DNA of 5,747 nucleotides, taken from positions 1 through 5,747 of the forward strand of contig JBGPKH010000585.1 in NCBI GenBank assembly GCA_041485845.1. The letters are read 5' to 3'. A program made the position numbers and the translations under genes. The DNA comes from OMOG01 sp041485845 (GTDB taxonomy: Bacteria; Acidobacteriota; Terriglobia; Bryobacterales; Bryobacteraceae). A model generated the notes under the pieces. That model did no database searches. It had not been told where the DNA came from and saw nothing but the letters and a program-made list of their open reading frames with translations. Position 1 is the first letter of the stretch. Each line of letters opens with the position of its first letter. Below are positions 1 to 5,641 of the stretch, one piece after another.

Positions 1-364
1 GCAACTGGCGCAGCGACACGTTGAGGCTGCGGAAGCCGCCGCCGATGGGCGTGGTGAGCGGTCCCTTGATGGCGATGCGGAAGTGCCGGATGGCGTCGAG
101 CGTGCCCTGGGGCAGCCAGTCGTTGAAGCGCTGGAACGCCTTCTCGCCCGCGAAGATCTCGTACCACACGATGCGCCGGTGTCCGCCGTAAGCGGCCTTA
201 ACAGCCGCATCGAAGACGAGCTGCGAGGCTTTCCAGATGTCGCGTCCCGTGCCGTCGCCTTCGATGAAGGGGATGATCGGATTGTCGGGCACCTGGAAGC
301 GGCCGCCCGCGTGGCCGATGACGCCGCCGTCGGTGGGTACAGGATTGTCGTTGAAGGAGGCCAT
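1..364 (-). CDS. icd: NADP-dependent isocitrate dehydrogenase, N-terminal part (cut by window edge)
   Basis: This enzyme of the TCA cycle oxidatively decarboxylates isocitrate to 2-oxoglutarate in the cytoplasm, with NADP+ as the usual acceptor for this subfamily. About 121 codons are visible. They contain the family signatures in order: VPDNPIIPFIEGDGTGRDIW (about residues 24-43), WYEIFAGEKAF, a WLPQGTLDAIR segment, then AIKGPLTTPIGGGFRSLNV with the substrate-binding serine/asparagine region, close to the E. coli Icd pattern from memory. The gene runs off the left edge, so the catalytic and NADP-binding C-terminal two thirds are not seen. The ATG at 364 gives an N-terminus of MASFNDNPVPTDGG, a plausible length for the family. 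No clear Shine-Dalgarno precedes it, and the 20 bp upstream are AT-rich compared with the surroundings. It follows the SIR2-STAND gene by 35 bp on the same strand with no visible terminator, so read-through from that gene is possible. NADP rather than NAD preference is inferred from resemblance only. Confidence 0.94.
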   Translation of the reverse strand, partial: MASFNDNPVPTDGGVIGHAGGRFQVPDNPIIPFIEGDGTGRDIWKASQLVFDAAVKAAYGGHRRIVWYEIFAGEKAFQRFNDWLPQGTLDAIRHFRIAIKGPLTTPIGGGFRSLNVSLRQL

Positions 365-399
365 ATATTCTTATGCTAACAAAGACACCGGCGTGGCCG

Positions 400-3300
400 T
401 CACTCGTGGGCTTCAGCAGCGGGAGCCCGGCGGAGGCGGCGATTCCATTCATCGGCGCGTTGTTGGCAGCGGTGGGCTTCGCCTTCGTTGCCGAGTCTTC
501 GGTGAGCACGCGTGAGTAACTGGAGGGCATCGCGCTGAGCCCAGGCGTACTCCGAGAACTCGGCGAGCTGGAGCGCGGCTTCGGCGTCGTCGCGGGCCCT
601 AACGGCGTCCGGATCGGGACGCTCCAGCATTGCACGGGCGCGCAGGTTCAAGGCGTCGGCGTGAATGAGGCGGTAGCCGCGAGGCGCGGCGAGCTGGAGG
701 GCGCGCTCGGAGGCGGCGAGGGCGGAGTCCCACTGGCCTTGGCCGAGATCACACGCGGCTTCGGTCAGCAAGATGCGAGCCAACTCCTGGATCATGTGGC
801 CCGCCGTAAATGTGGCCCGTGCGTGGCTCAGATGGGCGCGCGCGTCCTCCCACCGACTCACGAGGACAGCCAGCCAGCCGAGAATCCATTCGCAACGGGC
901 GACGTGGTTTTGCCAGCGGTGACGTTCGCAGATCGTCAGGTTGACTTCGGTAAGTCGGCGGGCGCGGTCGTGGCTACCGGTTCGAAGCAGGTGTTCGGCC
1001 CACTGGATGCCACGCAGACTGTAAAGGTCGCTGGCTTCCTTGCGATTCTCGATAGCGTTGGCTTCGGAGAAGCAGGCCTCCGCGGTCTCAGCGTCGCCTC
1101 GCAGGGACGTCACGTGTCCATTGAACGCGAGAACGATGCGTTCTAACCCGTCGTCGCCCCTTTTCAAAGCCGACTCAAGCGCTATCGTAAAATGGTCGGC
1201 AGCCTGAACCAGCATGCCCAAATAGGACTCTGTCTCCCCGAGGTTCGATAGAGACCTCGAGAAGTTGGTGTGATCGCCCGCCTGTCGTGCGATGTCCGTA
1301 CACTCCCCATAAAACTCGAGTGCGGTTTGGGGCTCCCCAGCGTCGTTGGCAAAGAGTGCTACGTCGTTGAGGTAAGAGCCCAGCCCCATTGGGCCAAACG
1401 CCTGGGAGAGCGCCTCTCGCCGGACCTCGTCGCGGACGAAGCTGCGCGCCACCTCCATGCCCCAGTGCGGCGCGGGGAGGTCCAGGAACACGGAGCCGCG
1501 GTCCAGTCGCGATCGATACAGATCGTCGGCCGCCTTCACGTCGTCCGCGTCGAGCAGCATCTCAACGGCCGTAGCCACGGTTTGAACGGCCTCGCGAGAG
1601 CGCGCTTTCCCGGCATCCGGCGAGCCAGCAATCAAGCCGGCCGCCTCGCGGGTAAAACCCGGCTCGCGAAGAATCTGACACCGGAAGTGATCCCGCAGGA
1701 TCGGATGGCAGGCGTAGCGACCGGTATCAACCGTCAGAAGATGCTCGACTCGTAACTTCTGCAAAGCCGAATGGAGAGAACCCCCGCCGCCGTGTTTCCT
1801 CAGGAGCTCCTTCCAGAGGGGCGCTAGGGTTGCTTCGCCTACAGGAGCGCGGAAGAGGGCCACCAGCCCCAGGGCCTGCCGTTGCGGTTCGGGCAGCCAC
1901 TTCTCGTAGAAGACGAGTAGCCGCTCGATCTTGCTGTCAAGTGGGTCATTCGCCGTGAGATGAGGGTCGTCGAAGATCATTTCCCAGAGCCGCGTGGGAT
2001 CGCCGTGCACCTCCGCCGGCGCAGATCGTGCGAATACCCGCAAAGCGAGTGGATGGCCGTCGAGTCGCCGCGAGATTCCTTCGCGGTCCTCCGGTCGGCC
2101 GCCCATGCCAAGGGCGGCAAGCAGGTCGGCTCCTTCCGCCGACTCCAAAGAGGGCAGCGGCAAAGAGCGGAGAGCGCCACCTAGGTAGCCCGTCAGATCC
2201 GGGAAGGGGAAGCGGCTAGTCAGGAGCAAAAGGCTTCCGTTTTGCATGGCGCAGTGGTCATGCAGGAACTCCGCGAGATCGATTTCGAGAAGCTTGCCGT
2301 AGGCCACCGTGCCGGGCGCCTCTTGAATAACCTCCAGCCCGTCGAGCGCTACTATGAGGCGACGCGACACGAGTAGATCGAGCGCCTGGCTGCCCGGGGC
2401 GGCCTCGGCATCTCTCGGACTCCAGCCAAACTTCTCGCGGCCGAAGGCAACAAGCGCTTCGAAGAACTTTTCGGGCTCGCGCTCGCGATAGAAGCTCCAG
2501 AAGATCGTCCCATCGCACGGGCGTGCCGCTGCTGGCTTACCTTGCCGCAACCAGCGGCCAACCAGCGCGGTCTTACCGAGGCCGCCGATGGCAGTGATGG
2601 CTATCAGGCGGACGCCCGGATCGCCCGCCCAGCGGTCGAGCCGTTCCAAATTGTCCCCACGTCCGGTGAACTTTTCATCCTCCGTGGTCTCGTGGACGAA
2701 CAGTACCTCAAGAGCACTTGCCACCAGGACACCCACAGCTGCCGGAACGGGCGTCAAGGCTGGTGCTGGCGCCATTGCGATTGAATCGAGTAGCACCCGC
2801 AAAGCGGAATGATCTCCATCGGCGACCGGGTAGAACAGAGCCTCCGCATCATAGGACTCGAGAAAGTCCGTTCGCATCTCCTCGCTGTATGGCTCGTGAA
2901 AACCGATGATGGCGATATGGCGGGGCTGGCTCCCACCCTGCCGGGTGGTCTCGGAGAGGACCTCATCGGCGATCTGGGTGAGCACGACGTCGTTGAAGCT
3001 GAAGCCCACGAATACCAAGTGCTGCTGGAACCACAGGTTCTCGAAGAACCGGCGATACGGCGTGTCGTGGTAGGCCTGGCGGTAGCTGCCGCGGTCCAGA
3101 ATTATGCTCGCTGGGTCGGCGAAGTGACCGTGCGCGAAGAGCACGGGTCGCTCCGCGCCGCCCTTGAACCGATCACCGCTGGCCCAGCGGTTCACTGGGA
3201 AGTTCTGGTTCCAGAGGGTGAAGCTTGTGTCGCGAATCCCAGGCCAGAGGTGCCTGCGAGCTTCGAGGACTCCAGCGTCGTAGTTGGTCGTCACGTAAGC

Positions 3301-3684
3301 CTGAAAGTTCATGCGCATTAGGGCTGCGTGGCTGGACGTATAGGGCAGGCCGTCGTCGCCAGTGCGGTCCTTGAACGTCTCGTAGAGGAACGTTCGGTAA
3401 AGTTGGTCCCCCAACCTCGAGCGGATCTGGGAGGCTACCTGCAACGGCTTAGATGCGGCGTTGCTCAGCCAGTATTGCTCGTCCGTCTCTTTGGCCAGGC
3501 CGCGCAGCACTGGTTCGTGGGCGAGCTCGGCGATAAGCTTAGTCCATAGCGGATACAGCGGGGCCGAAGCCCCCGCGCCCACAAAGGCGATCGCGGAGCC
3601 TGCCTGGAGCAGTCCCTGGAGGCGCTGATAGACCACCTCGTTACCGGGAATCTTCAGGATCTCAGAGAGGGTATGTGCGGCCAT
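400..3684 (-). CDS. SIR2-STAND NTPase-TPR protein, probable NAD+-depleting antiphage sensor
   Basis: This 1094-residue protein has three parts. Residues about 25-300 form a SIR2-like domain: GAGAS (36-40), TTNYD (132-136, catalytic-type N134), AHGH (184-187, candidate catalytic H185) and FVGFSFND (225-232). In defence proteins such as ThsA, DSR and Avs5 this fold cleaves NAD+. A proline/alanine-rich linker (about 304-316) leads to a STAND/NB-ARC-like ATPase: P-loop AIGGLGKTAL (365-374, K371 T372, with Ala where the first Gly is usual), Walker B LIVALDGLE (443-451), TSR (489-491), GHPLAL (543-548) and a winged-helix end with HPILRDHF (660-667). Residues about 770-1080 are alpha-helical TPR-like repeats, the likely sensor. 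All key residues are present and the frame is open throughout, so the gene looks functional. The start at 3684 is supported by the position of the SIR2 domain, though the ribosome site is weak (GGGG about 7 nt upstream). No partner gene is adjacent, suggesting a single-gene system. Cytoplasmic: no signal peptide or membrane segment is evident. The domain calls are firm; the antiphage role is inferred from the architecture. Confidence 0.95.
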   Translation of the reverse strand: MAAHTLSEILKIPGNEVVYQRLQGLLQAGSAIAFVGAGASAPLYPLWTKLIAELAHEPVLRGLAKETDEQYWLSNAASKPLQVASQIRSRLGDQLYRTFLYETFKDRTGDDGLPYTSSHAALMRMNFQAYVTTNYDAGVLEARRHLWPGIRDTSFTLWNQNFPVNRWASGDRFKGGAERPVLFAHGHFADPASIILDRGSYRQAYHDTPYRRFFENLWFQQHLVFVGFSFNDVVLTQIADEVLSETTRQGGSQPRHIAIIGFHEPYSEEMRTDFLESYDAEALFYPVADGDHSALRVLLDSIAMAPAPALTPVPAAVGVLVASALEVLFVHETTEDEKFTGRGDNLERLDRWAGDPGVRLIAITAIGGLGKTALVGRWLRQGKPAAARPCDGTIFWSFYREREPEKFFEALVAFGREKFGWSPRDAEAAPGSQALDLLVSRRLIVALDGLEVIQEAPGTVAYGKLLEIDLAEFLHDHCAMQNGSLLLLTSRFPFPDLTGYLGGALRSLPLPSLESAEGADLLAALGMGGRPEDREGISRRLDGHPLALRVFARSAPAEVHGDPTRLWEMIFDDPHLTANDPLDSKIERLLVFYEKWLPEPQRQALGLVALFRAPVGEATLAPLWKELLRKHGGGGSLHSALQKLRVEHLLTVDTGRYACHPILRDHFRCQILREPGFTREAAGLIAGSPDAGKARSREAVQTVATAVEMLLDADDVKAADDLYRSRLDRGSVFLDLPAPHWGMEVARSFVRDEVRREALSQAFGPMGLGSYLNDVALFANDAGEPQTALEFYGECTDIARQAGDHTNFSRSLSNLGETESYLGMLVQAADHFTIALESALKRGDDGLERIVLAFNGHVTSLRGDAETAEACFSEANAIENRKEASDLYSLRGIQWAEHLLRTGSHDRARRLTEVNLTICERHRWQNHVARCEWILGWLAVLVSRWEDARAHLSHARATFTAGHMIQELARILLTEAACDLGQGQWDSALAASERALQLAAPRGYRLIHADALNLRARAMLERPDPDAVRARDDAEAALQLAEFSEYAWAQRDALQLLTRAHRRLGNEGEAHRCQQRADEWNRRLRRAPAAEAHE

Positions 3685-3803
3685 GTCAGCCCCAGAGCGA
3701 ATACATAGTACACCCTCTGGAGACGGCCCGGGCTAGGACTTCTGGGAATGCTGATCGAGCACTTGTTGGACCTGCCTTCGGGGAAGGAACGTGACGCCGG
3801 ACG
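3685..3803 (-). other. Intergenic gap between creatininase-like gene and SIR2-STAND gene
   Basis: These 119 bp contain a short hairpin just past the creatininase-like stop codon (arms 3775-3779 and 3783-3787, 5 bp, 3-nt loop). A second one overlaps the stop (arms 3795-3799 and 3807-3811, 7-nt loop). Neither is followed by a T-tract in the direction of transcription, so an intrinsic terminator is not supported. The gap is long enough to carry a separate promoter for the SIR2-STAND gene. Confidence 0.4.
3703..3715 (-). promoter_or_regulatory. -10-like motif upstream of the SIR2-STAND gene
   Basis: Read on the minus strand this is GGGTGTACTATGT, containing TACTAT (3710 to 3705), a fair match to a sigma-70 -10 box. 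It would place transcription start near 3698, giving a leader of about 14 nt. The stretch 17 bp upstream (CCCGGG) is not a -35 box, so the call is weak. The same 13 bases occur just ahead of the antitoxin gene at 5068-5080. Confidence 0.3.
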
Positions 3804-4622
3804 TTACGGCGCCGCGCTGGTGGACTTGGCGGCAAGCAACTGATTGATCTGCCGCACCGCATAATCGACCTTCATGTCGATAAACTTCTGGCCGAGCAGG
3901 GCAGTGGAGCGCCGGGCGACCCCTGTAATTCCATTGTTCGTATGGGGATCGCCCCGAGCCGTCGGGAGCAGACTCATTCGGACCCAACCTTTGTCGTCGC
4001 CGAGATAAATCATTTCCGAAGTGTCCAGAACGCCGGCGTGGCCGCCCGGAGAAGGATAGCCGTTAGCGGCGAGCCATTGTATGAAATCGGCCTGGGCGCC
4101 AGGGTGCTCCTTCGTCCCGACGTAAACTTGGTCGCAGAACACCACGCGAATACCTTTGCCGGAGTACTTGCCGTCGAGCTTCTGGGCCACTTCGCCCAGT
4201 TCCTTCTGCCCGCCGCCGTGATCGCCCATAAGCACGACATTTTTGAACCCGCTGATGATTAGTTGCTCGGCGATCTGCTCGTTGATCGCGGCGAACAACT
4301 GCGTGGTGAGTCCGATAGTGCCGGGCAGGTCGGCACTGGCACCATTCGGAGAATACGGCAGCACCGGAGCGAGGATCGCATTGCCGAGTTTCAACGCGAT
4401 GCGCCGGCCGGTTTCACGGGCGATGAGAGTATGACCGCCGTTTACGTTCTGCGGCCCGCGCTGTTCCGTGCCGCCGTTGTACACCAGCGCCGTCGTCTTG
4501 CCGCCCTGAATGGCCTGTTTCACTTCCTGCCAGGTCATCATGTCGAACTCTAAGAGAGACTCCCTGGATTGCGCGCCGAGGGAGGCGCTGAAGATCGCGA
4601 GAGCGCAGGCTGCCAGTCTCAT
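3804..4622 (-). CDS. Exported creatininase-superfamily protein with altered metal-site residues
   Basis: The 272-residue product begins with a signal peptide, MRLAACALAIFSASLGAQS, with likely cleavage after AQS or near it, so it should be exported. The mature part follows the creatininase family pattern: a TEQ-G-P segment (GGTEQRGPQNVNGGH, about 50-64), MGDHGGG (132-138) in place of the usual NGHGGN, and HAGVLDTSEM (195-204) in place of HAGExETS. In true creatininase the zinc ligands fall on E, H and D of the first motif. Here E53 is kept, the usual His is R55 and the usual Asp is H64, so creatinine hydrolysis is unlikely. It probably belongs to a divergent exported subfamily that may still bind metal; substrate unknown. 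The ATG at 4622 is chosen over one 48 bp upstream because AAAGGAG lies 6 nt before it and the signal peptide then starts at residue 1. It lies 119 bp upstream of the SIR2-STAND gene on the same strand. Family membership is confident, function is not. Confidence 0.87.
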   Translation of the reverse strand: MRLAACALAIFSASLGAQSRESLLEFDMMTWQEVKQAIQGGKTTALVYNGGTEQRGPQNVNGGHTLIARETGRRIALKLGNAILAPVLPYSPNGASADLPGTIGLTTQLFAAINEQIAEQLIISGFKNVVLMGDHGGGQKELGEVAQKLDGKYSGKGIRVVFCDQVYVGTKEHPGAQADFIQWLAANGYPSPGGHAGVLDTSEMIYLGDDKGWVRMSLLPTARGDPHTNNGITGVARRSTALLGQKFIDMKVDYAVRQINQLLAAKSTSAAP

Positions 4623-4628
4623 GAAACG

Positions 4629-4635
4629 CTCCTTT
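4629..4635 (-). promoter_or_regulatory. Ribosome binding site that fixes the creatininase-like start
   Basis: Minus-strand AAAGGAG, six bases before the ATG at 4622. It is the only strong Shine-Dalgarno among the genes of this window and decides against the in-frame ATG at 4670. Confidence 0.8.
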
Positions 4636-4725
4636 GCAAGCGTGGGATAGGATCGCACAGGATAGCCCATTGCGCAAAAGTCGTGTGGGCGTACTCAAGT
4701 GCCGCGGCGGTCTGGGTCCTTCCAT

Positions 4726-4818
4726 CTGGACCCGAAGTCTCGCGCCAGATTGCTGAAGAGGTTTTCCGCAACCCTTAGTCCGGCGTCACGTGAGCCGAAC
4801 CGTCAGTTTCATCGACTG
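4726..4818 (+). pseudogene. Decayed remnant of a toxin-antitoxin operon, duplicate of the one at 5086-5641
   Basis: Bases 4726-4752 match 5122-5148 of the intact antitoxin gene perfectly (27 bp, encoding LDPKSRARL). The next bases, up to 4769, match 5268-5286 perfectly (the segment ending in GAAGAGGTTTTCCGC). The 121 bp that lie between these blocks in the good copy are absent here, with a 2-bp TG shared at the junction. Because 121 is not a multiple of three, the antitoxin frame is broken. Homology continues at lower identity through the antitoxin end and the GTG start of the toxin (GTG at 4790) to about 4818, where one T is missing and the toxin frame is lost. Similarity may also reach back to about 4691, but that is uncertain. 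No functional product is expected. It is divergent from, and only about 100 bp from, the creatininase-like start. Confidence 0.85.
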
Positions 4819-5085
4819 CCCGTCCTCCGCTGCGCTTCATGTCGCTTTTTTGGTGCCTAAAACACACTAAAAACCCCTCTAAAACACCGTTTTCGCGCCC
4901 CAAACTTTAATACACTCGTATGAAAACAATTCCCAGGCCGTCCTCTCCCGGCCACCGGAACTCCCTGCGAGACTTGTCGCGGCCGGCCGACGCATCCGGG
5001 TTCGCGCCTGCCTCCGTCCCGGCCGGTGGCCCGATAATAGGTGCGGCGCGACTGCACACGACGGGTCGGGTGTACTATGTGACCA
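4819..5085. other. Non-coding interval with AT-rich, phased A-tract segment
   Basis: No convincing gene lies here: the plus-strand open frame starting at 4920 lacks a ribosome site and runs on only as an out-of-frame shadow of the antitoxin gene. About 4845-4930 is markedly AT-rich for this window. It has a T6 run (4846-4851) and three CTAAAA units starting at 4857, 4867 and 4879, roughly one helical turn apart, followed by TTTT at 4890. This suggests intrinsically bent DNA. From about 4935 to 5060 the sequence is GC-rich without recognisable structure apart from a 9-bp inverted repeat (4950-4958 and 5023-5031) that may be chance. Confidence 0.5.
5068..5080 (+). promoter_or_regulatory. -10-like motif ahead of the antitoxin gene, possibly giving a leaderless mRNA
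   Basis: GGGTGTACTATGT contains TACTAT at 5073-5078, only 7 bp before the antitoxin ATG at 5086. If it is the -10 box, transcription would begin at or next to the start codon, which agrees with the absence of a Shine-Dalgarno. No good -35 box is seen about 17 bp upstream. An identical 13-mer precedes the SIR2-STAND gene. Confidence 0.3.
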
Positions 5086-5310
5086 ATGAGCTTGCGGGAA
5101 CTCGAAGCCGAAGCCCTCAAACTGGACCCGAAGTCTCGCGCCAGATTGGCCGGGAAGCTTTTGCACAGCCTGGAGGAGCTCTCGGAGCCGGAGGCCGCTC
5201 AGCTATGGGCCGAAGAAGCCCAGCGCCGGGACGCCCAAATGGACGCCGATCCGGACTCGGAGATCCCTGCTGAAGAGGTTTTCCGCGAGGCCTGGTCCAG
5301 CGTCAAGTGA
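5086..5310 (+). CDS. Antitoxin of a type II toxin-antitoxin module (PF09720 / TIGR02574-like addiction module protein)
   Basis: This 74-residue acidic protein opens MSLRELEAEALKLDPKSRAR, followed by LAGKLLHSLEEL, and ends PAEEVFREAWSSVK. That is the pattern of the short 'addiction module' antitoxins paired with ParE/RelE-type toxins: N-terminal helix with E-x-EALKL, then an L-x-LL-SLE helix, then an acidic tail that wraps the toxin. The protein would bind and neutralise the toxin in the cytoplasm and, in many such systems, repress its own operon. The ATG at 5086 matches the family N-terminus and the only upstream in-frame ATG is followed at once by a stop. There is no Shine-Dalgarno. The stop codon overlaps the toxin GTG by 4 bp (GTGA), so the two were translationally coupled. 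The frame is intact, while the partner toxin is not, making this effectively an orphan antitoxin as sequenced. Confidence 0.87.
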   Translation: MSLRELEAEALKLDPKSRARLAGKLLHSLEELSEPEAAQLWAEEAQRRDAQMDADPDSEIPAEEVFREAWSSVK

Positions 5311-5641
5311 GCCGAACGGTCAGTTTTCATCGACTGGCCAGACAGGAACTGAAGGACGCCGCTCACTATTACGATTCCGAAAGCCCCGGTCTCGGACCGA
5401 AGTTCCTCAAGGAAATAGAGCACTCTATCCAGTCGATTCTCGATTATCCGGAAGCGGCGCCGGTGCTGGCGGGGCCGGTGCGTCGCCGGCTAGCTCGGCG
5501 CTTTCCCTATCCGTGCTGTATTCCATCAAACCTGCGCGGATACGCGTCCTCGCGGTGATGAATCTGAGACGGCGTCCGATGTACTGGGTCGGGCGTGAGC
5601 AAGATGAAAGCACCGACGAAACCGTTCGCTCTTTGTCTTGA
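5307..5641 (+). pseudogene. ParE/RelE-type toxin gene broken by a one-base frameshift
   Basis: From the GTG at 5307 the product reads VSFHRLARQELKDAAHYYD, then SPGLGPKFLKEIEHSI, then VRRRLARRFPYP, the standard ParE/RelE toxin N-terminal two thirds. After residue 69 the frame continues as CCIPSNLRGYASSR and stops at 5558, unlike any family member. In the -1 frame from 5516 the missing C-terminus is fully legible: LYSIKPARIRVLAVMNLRRR and then PMYWVGRE, followed by a short tail to a TGA at 5639-5641. Inserting one base near 5511-5515 (for example CCG GTG CTG) restores a protein of about 111 residues. So the gene has lost one base, or the assembly has an error there. The truncated 83-residue product lacks the conserved last beta-strands (VLAV-LRRRP-YW) and is probably inactive. 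Whether such a toxin acts on gyrase (ParE) or on ribosome-bound mRNA (RelE) cannot be told from sequence. It overlaps the antitoxin by 4 bp. Confidence 0.85.

Noticed and set aside
661..1146. Long open frame on the plus strand inside the STAND gene (also 1270-1755 and 2809-3321)
   Set aside because: These run antisense to a fully supported multidomain protein, have no recognisable motifs or ribosome sites, and are expected in GC-rich codon patterns.
3775..3811. Two short hairpins after the creatininase-like gene as a transcription terminator
   Set aside because: The stems are only 5 bp and no T-tract follows on the minus strand; one stem overlaps the stop codon.
3733..3987. Minus-strand open frame at the 3' end of the creatininase-like gene
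   Set aside because: It overlaps the creatininase-like coding sequence in another frame, has no family features and no ribosome site.
3804..4622. Creatininase-like gene as a partner of the SIR2-STAND protein
   Set aside because: It carries a signal peptide and would be outside the cytoplasm, and a 119-bp gap separates the genes, so a joint defence role is not supported.
4569..4778. Plus-strand open frame ending in the TA remnant
   Set aside because: Its C-terminal residues are an out-of-frame reading of the antitoxin remnant and the rest is antisense to the signal-peptide region of the creatininase-like gene.
4950..5031. 9-bp inverted repeat (4950-4958 and 5023-5031)
   Set aside because: GC-rich arms 64 bp apart without flanking symmetry; likely chance in this composition.
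4920..5273. Plus-strand open frame of 117 codons across the antitoxin start
   Set aside because: It lies in the wrong frame relative to the recognisable antitoxin, starts without a ribosome site and has low-complexity composition.
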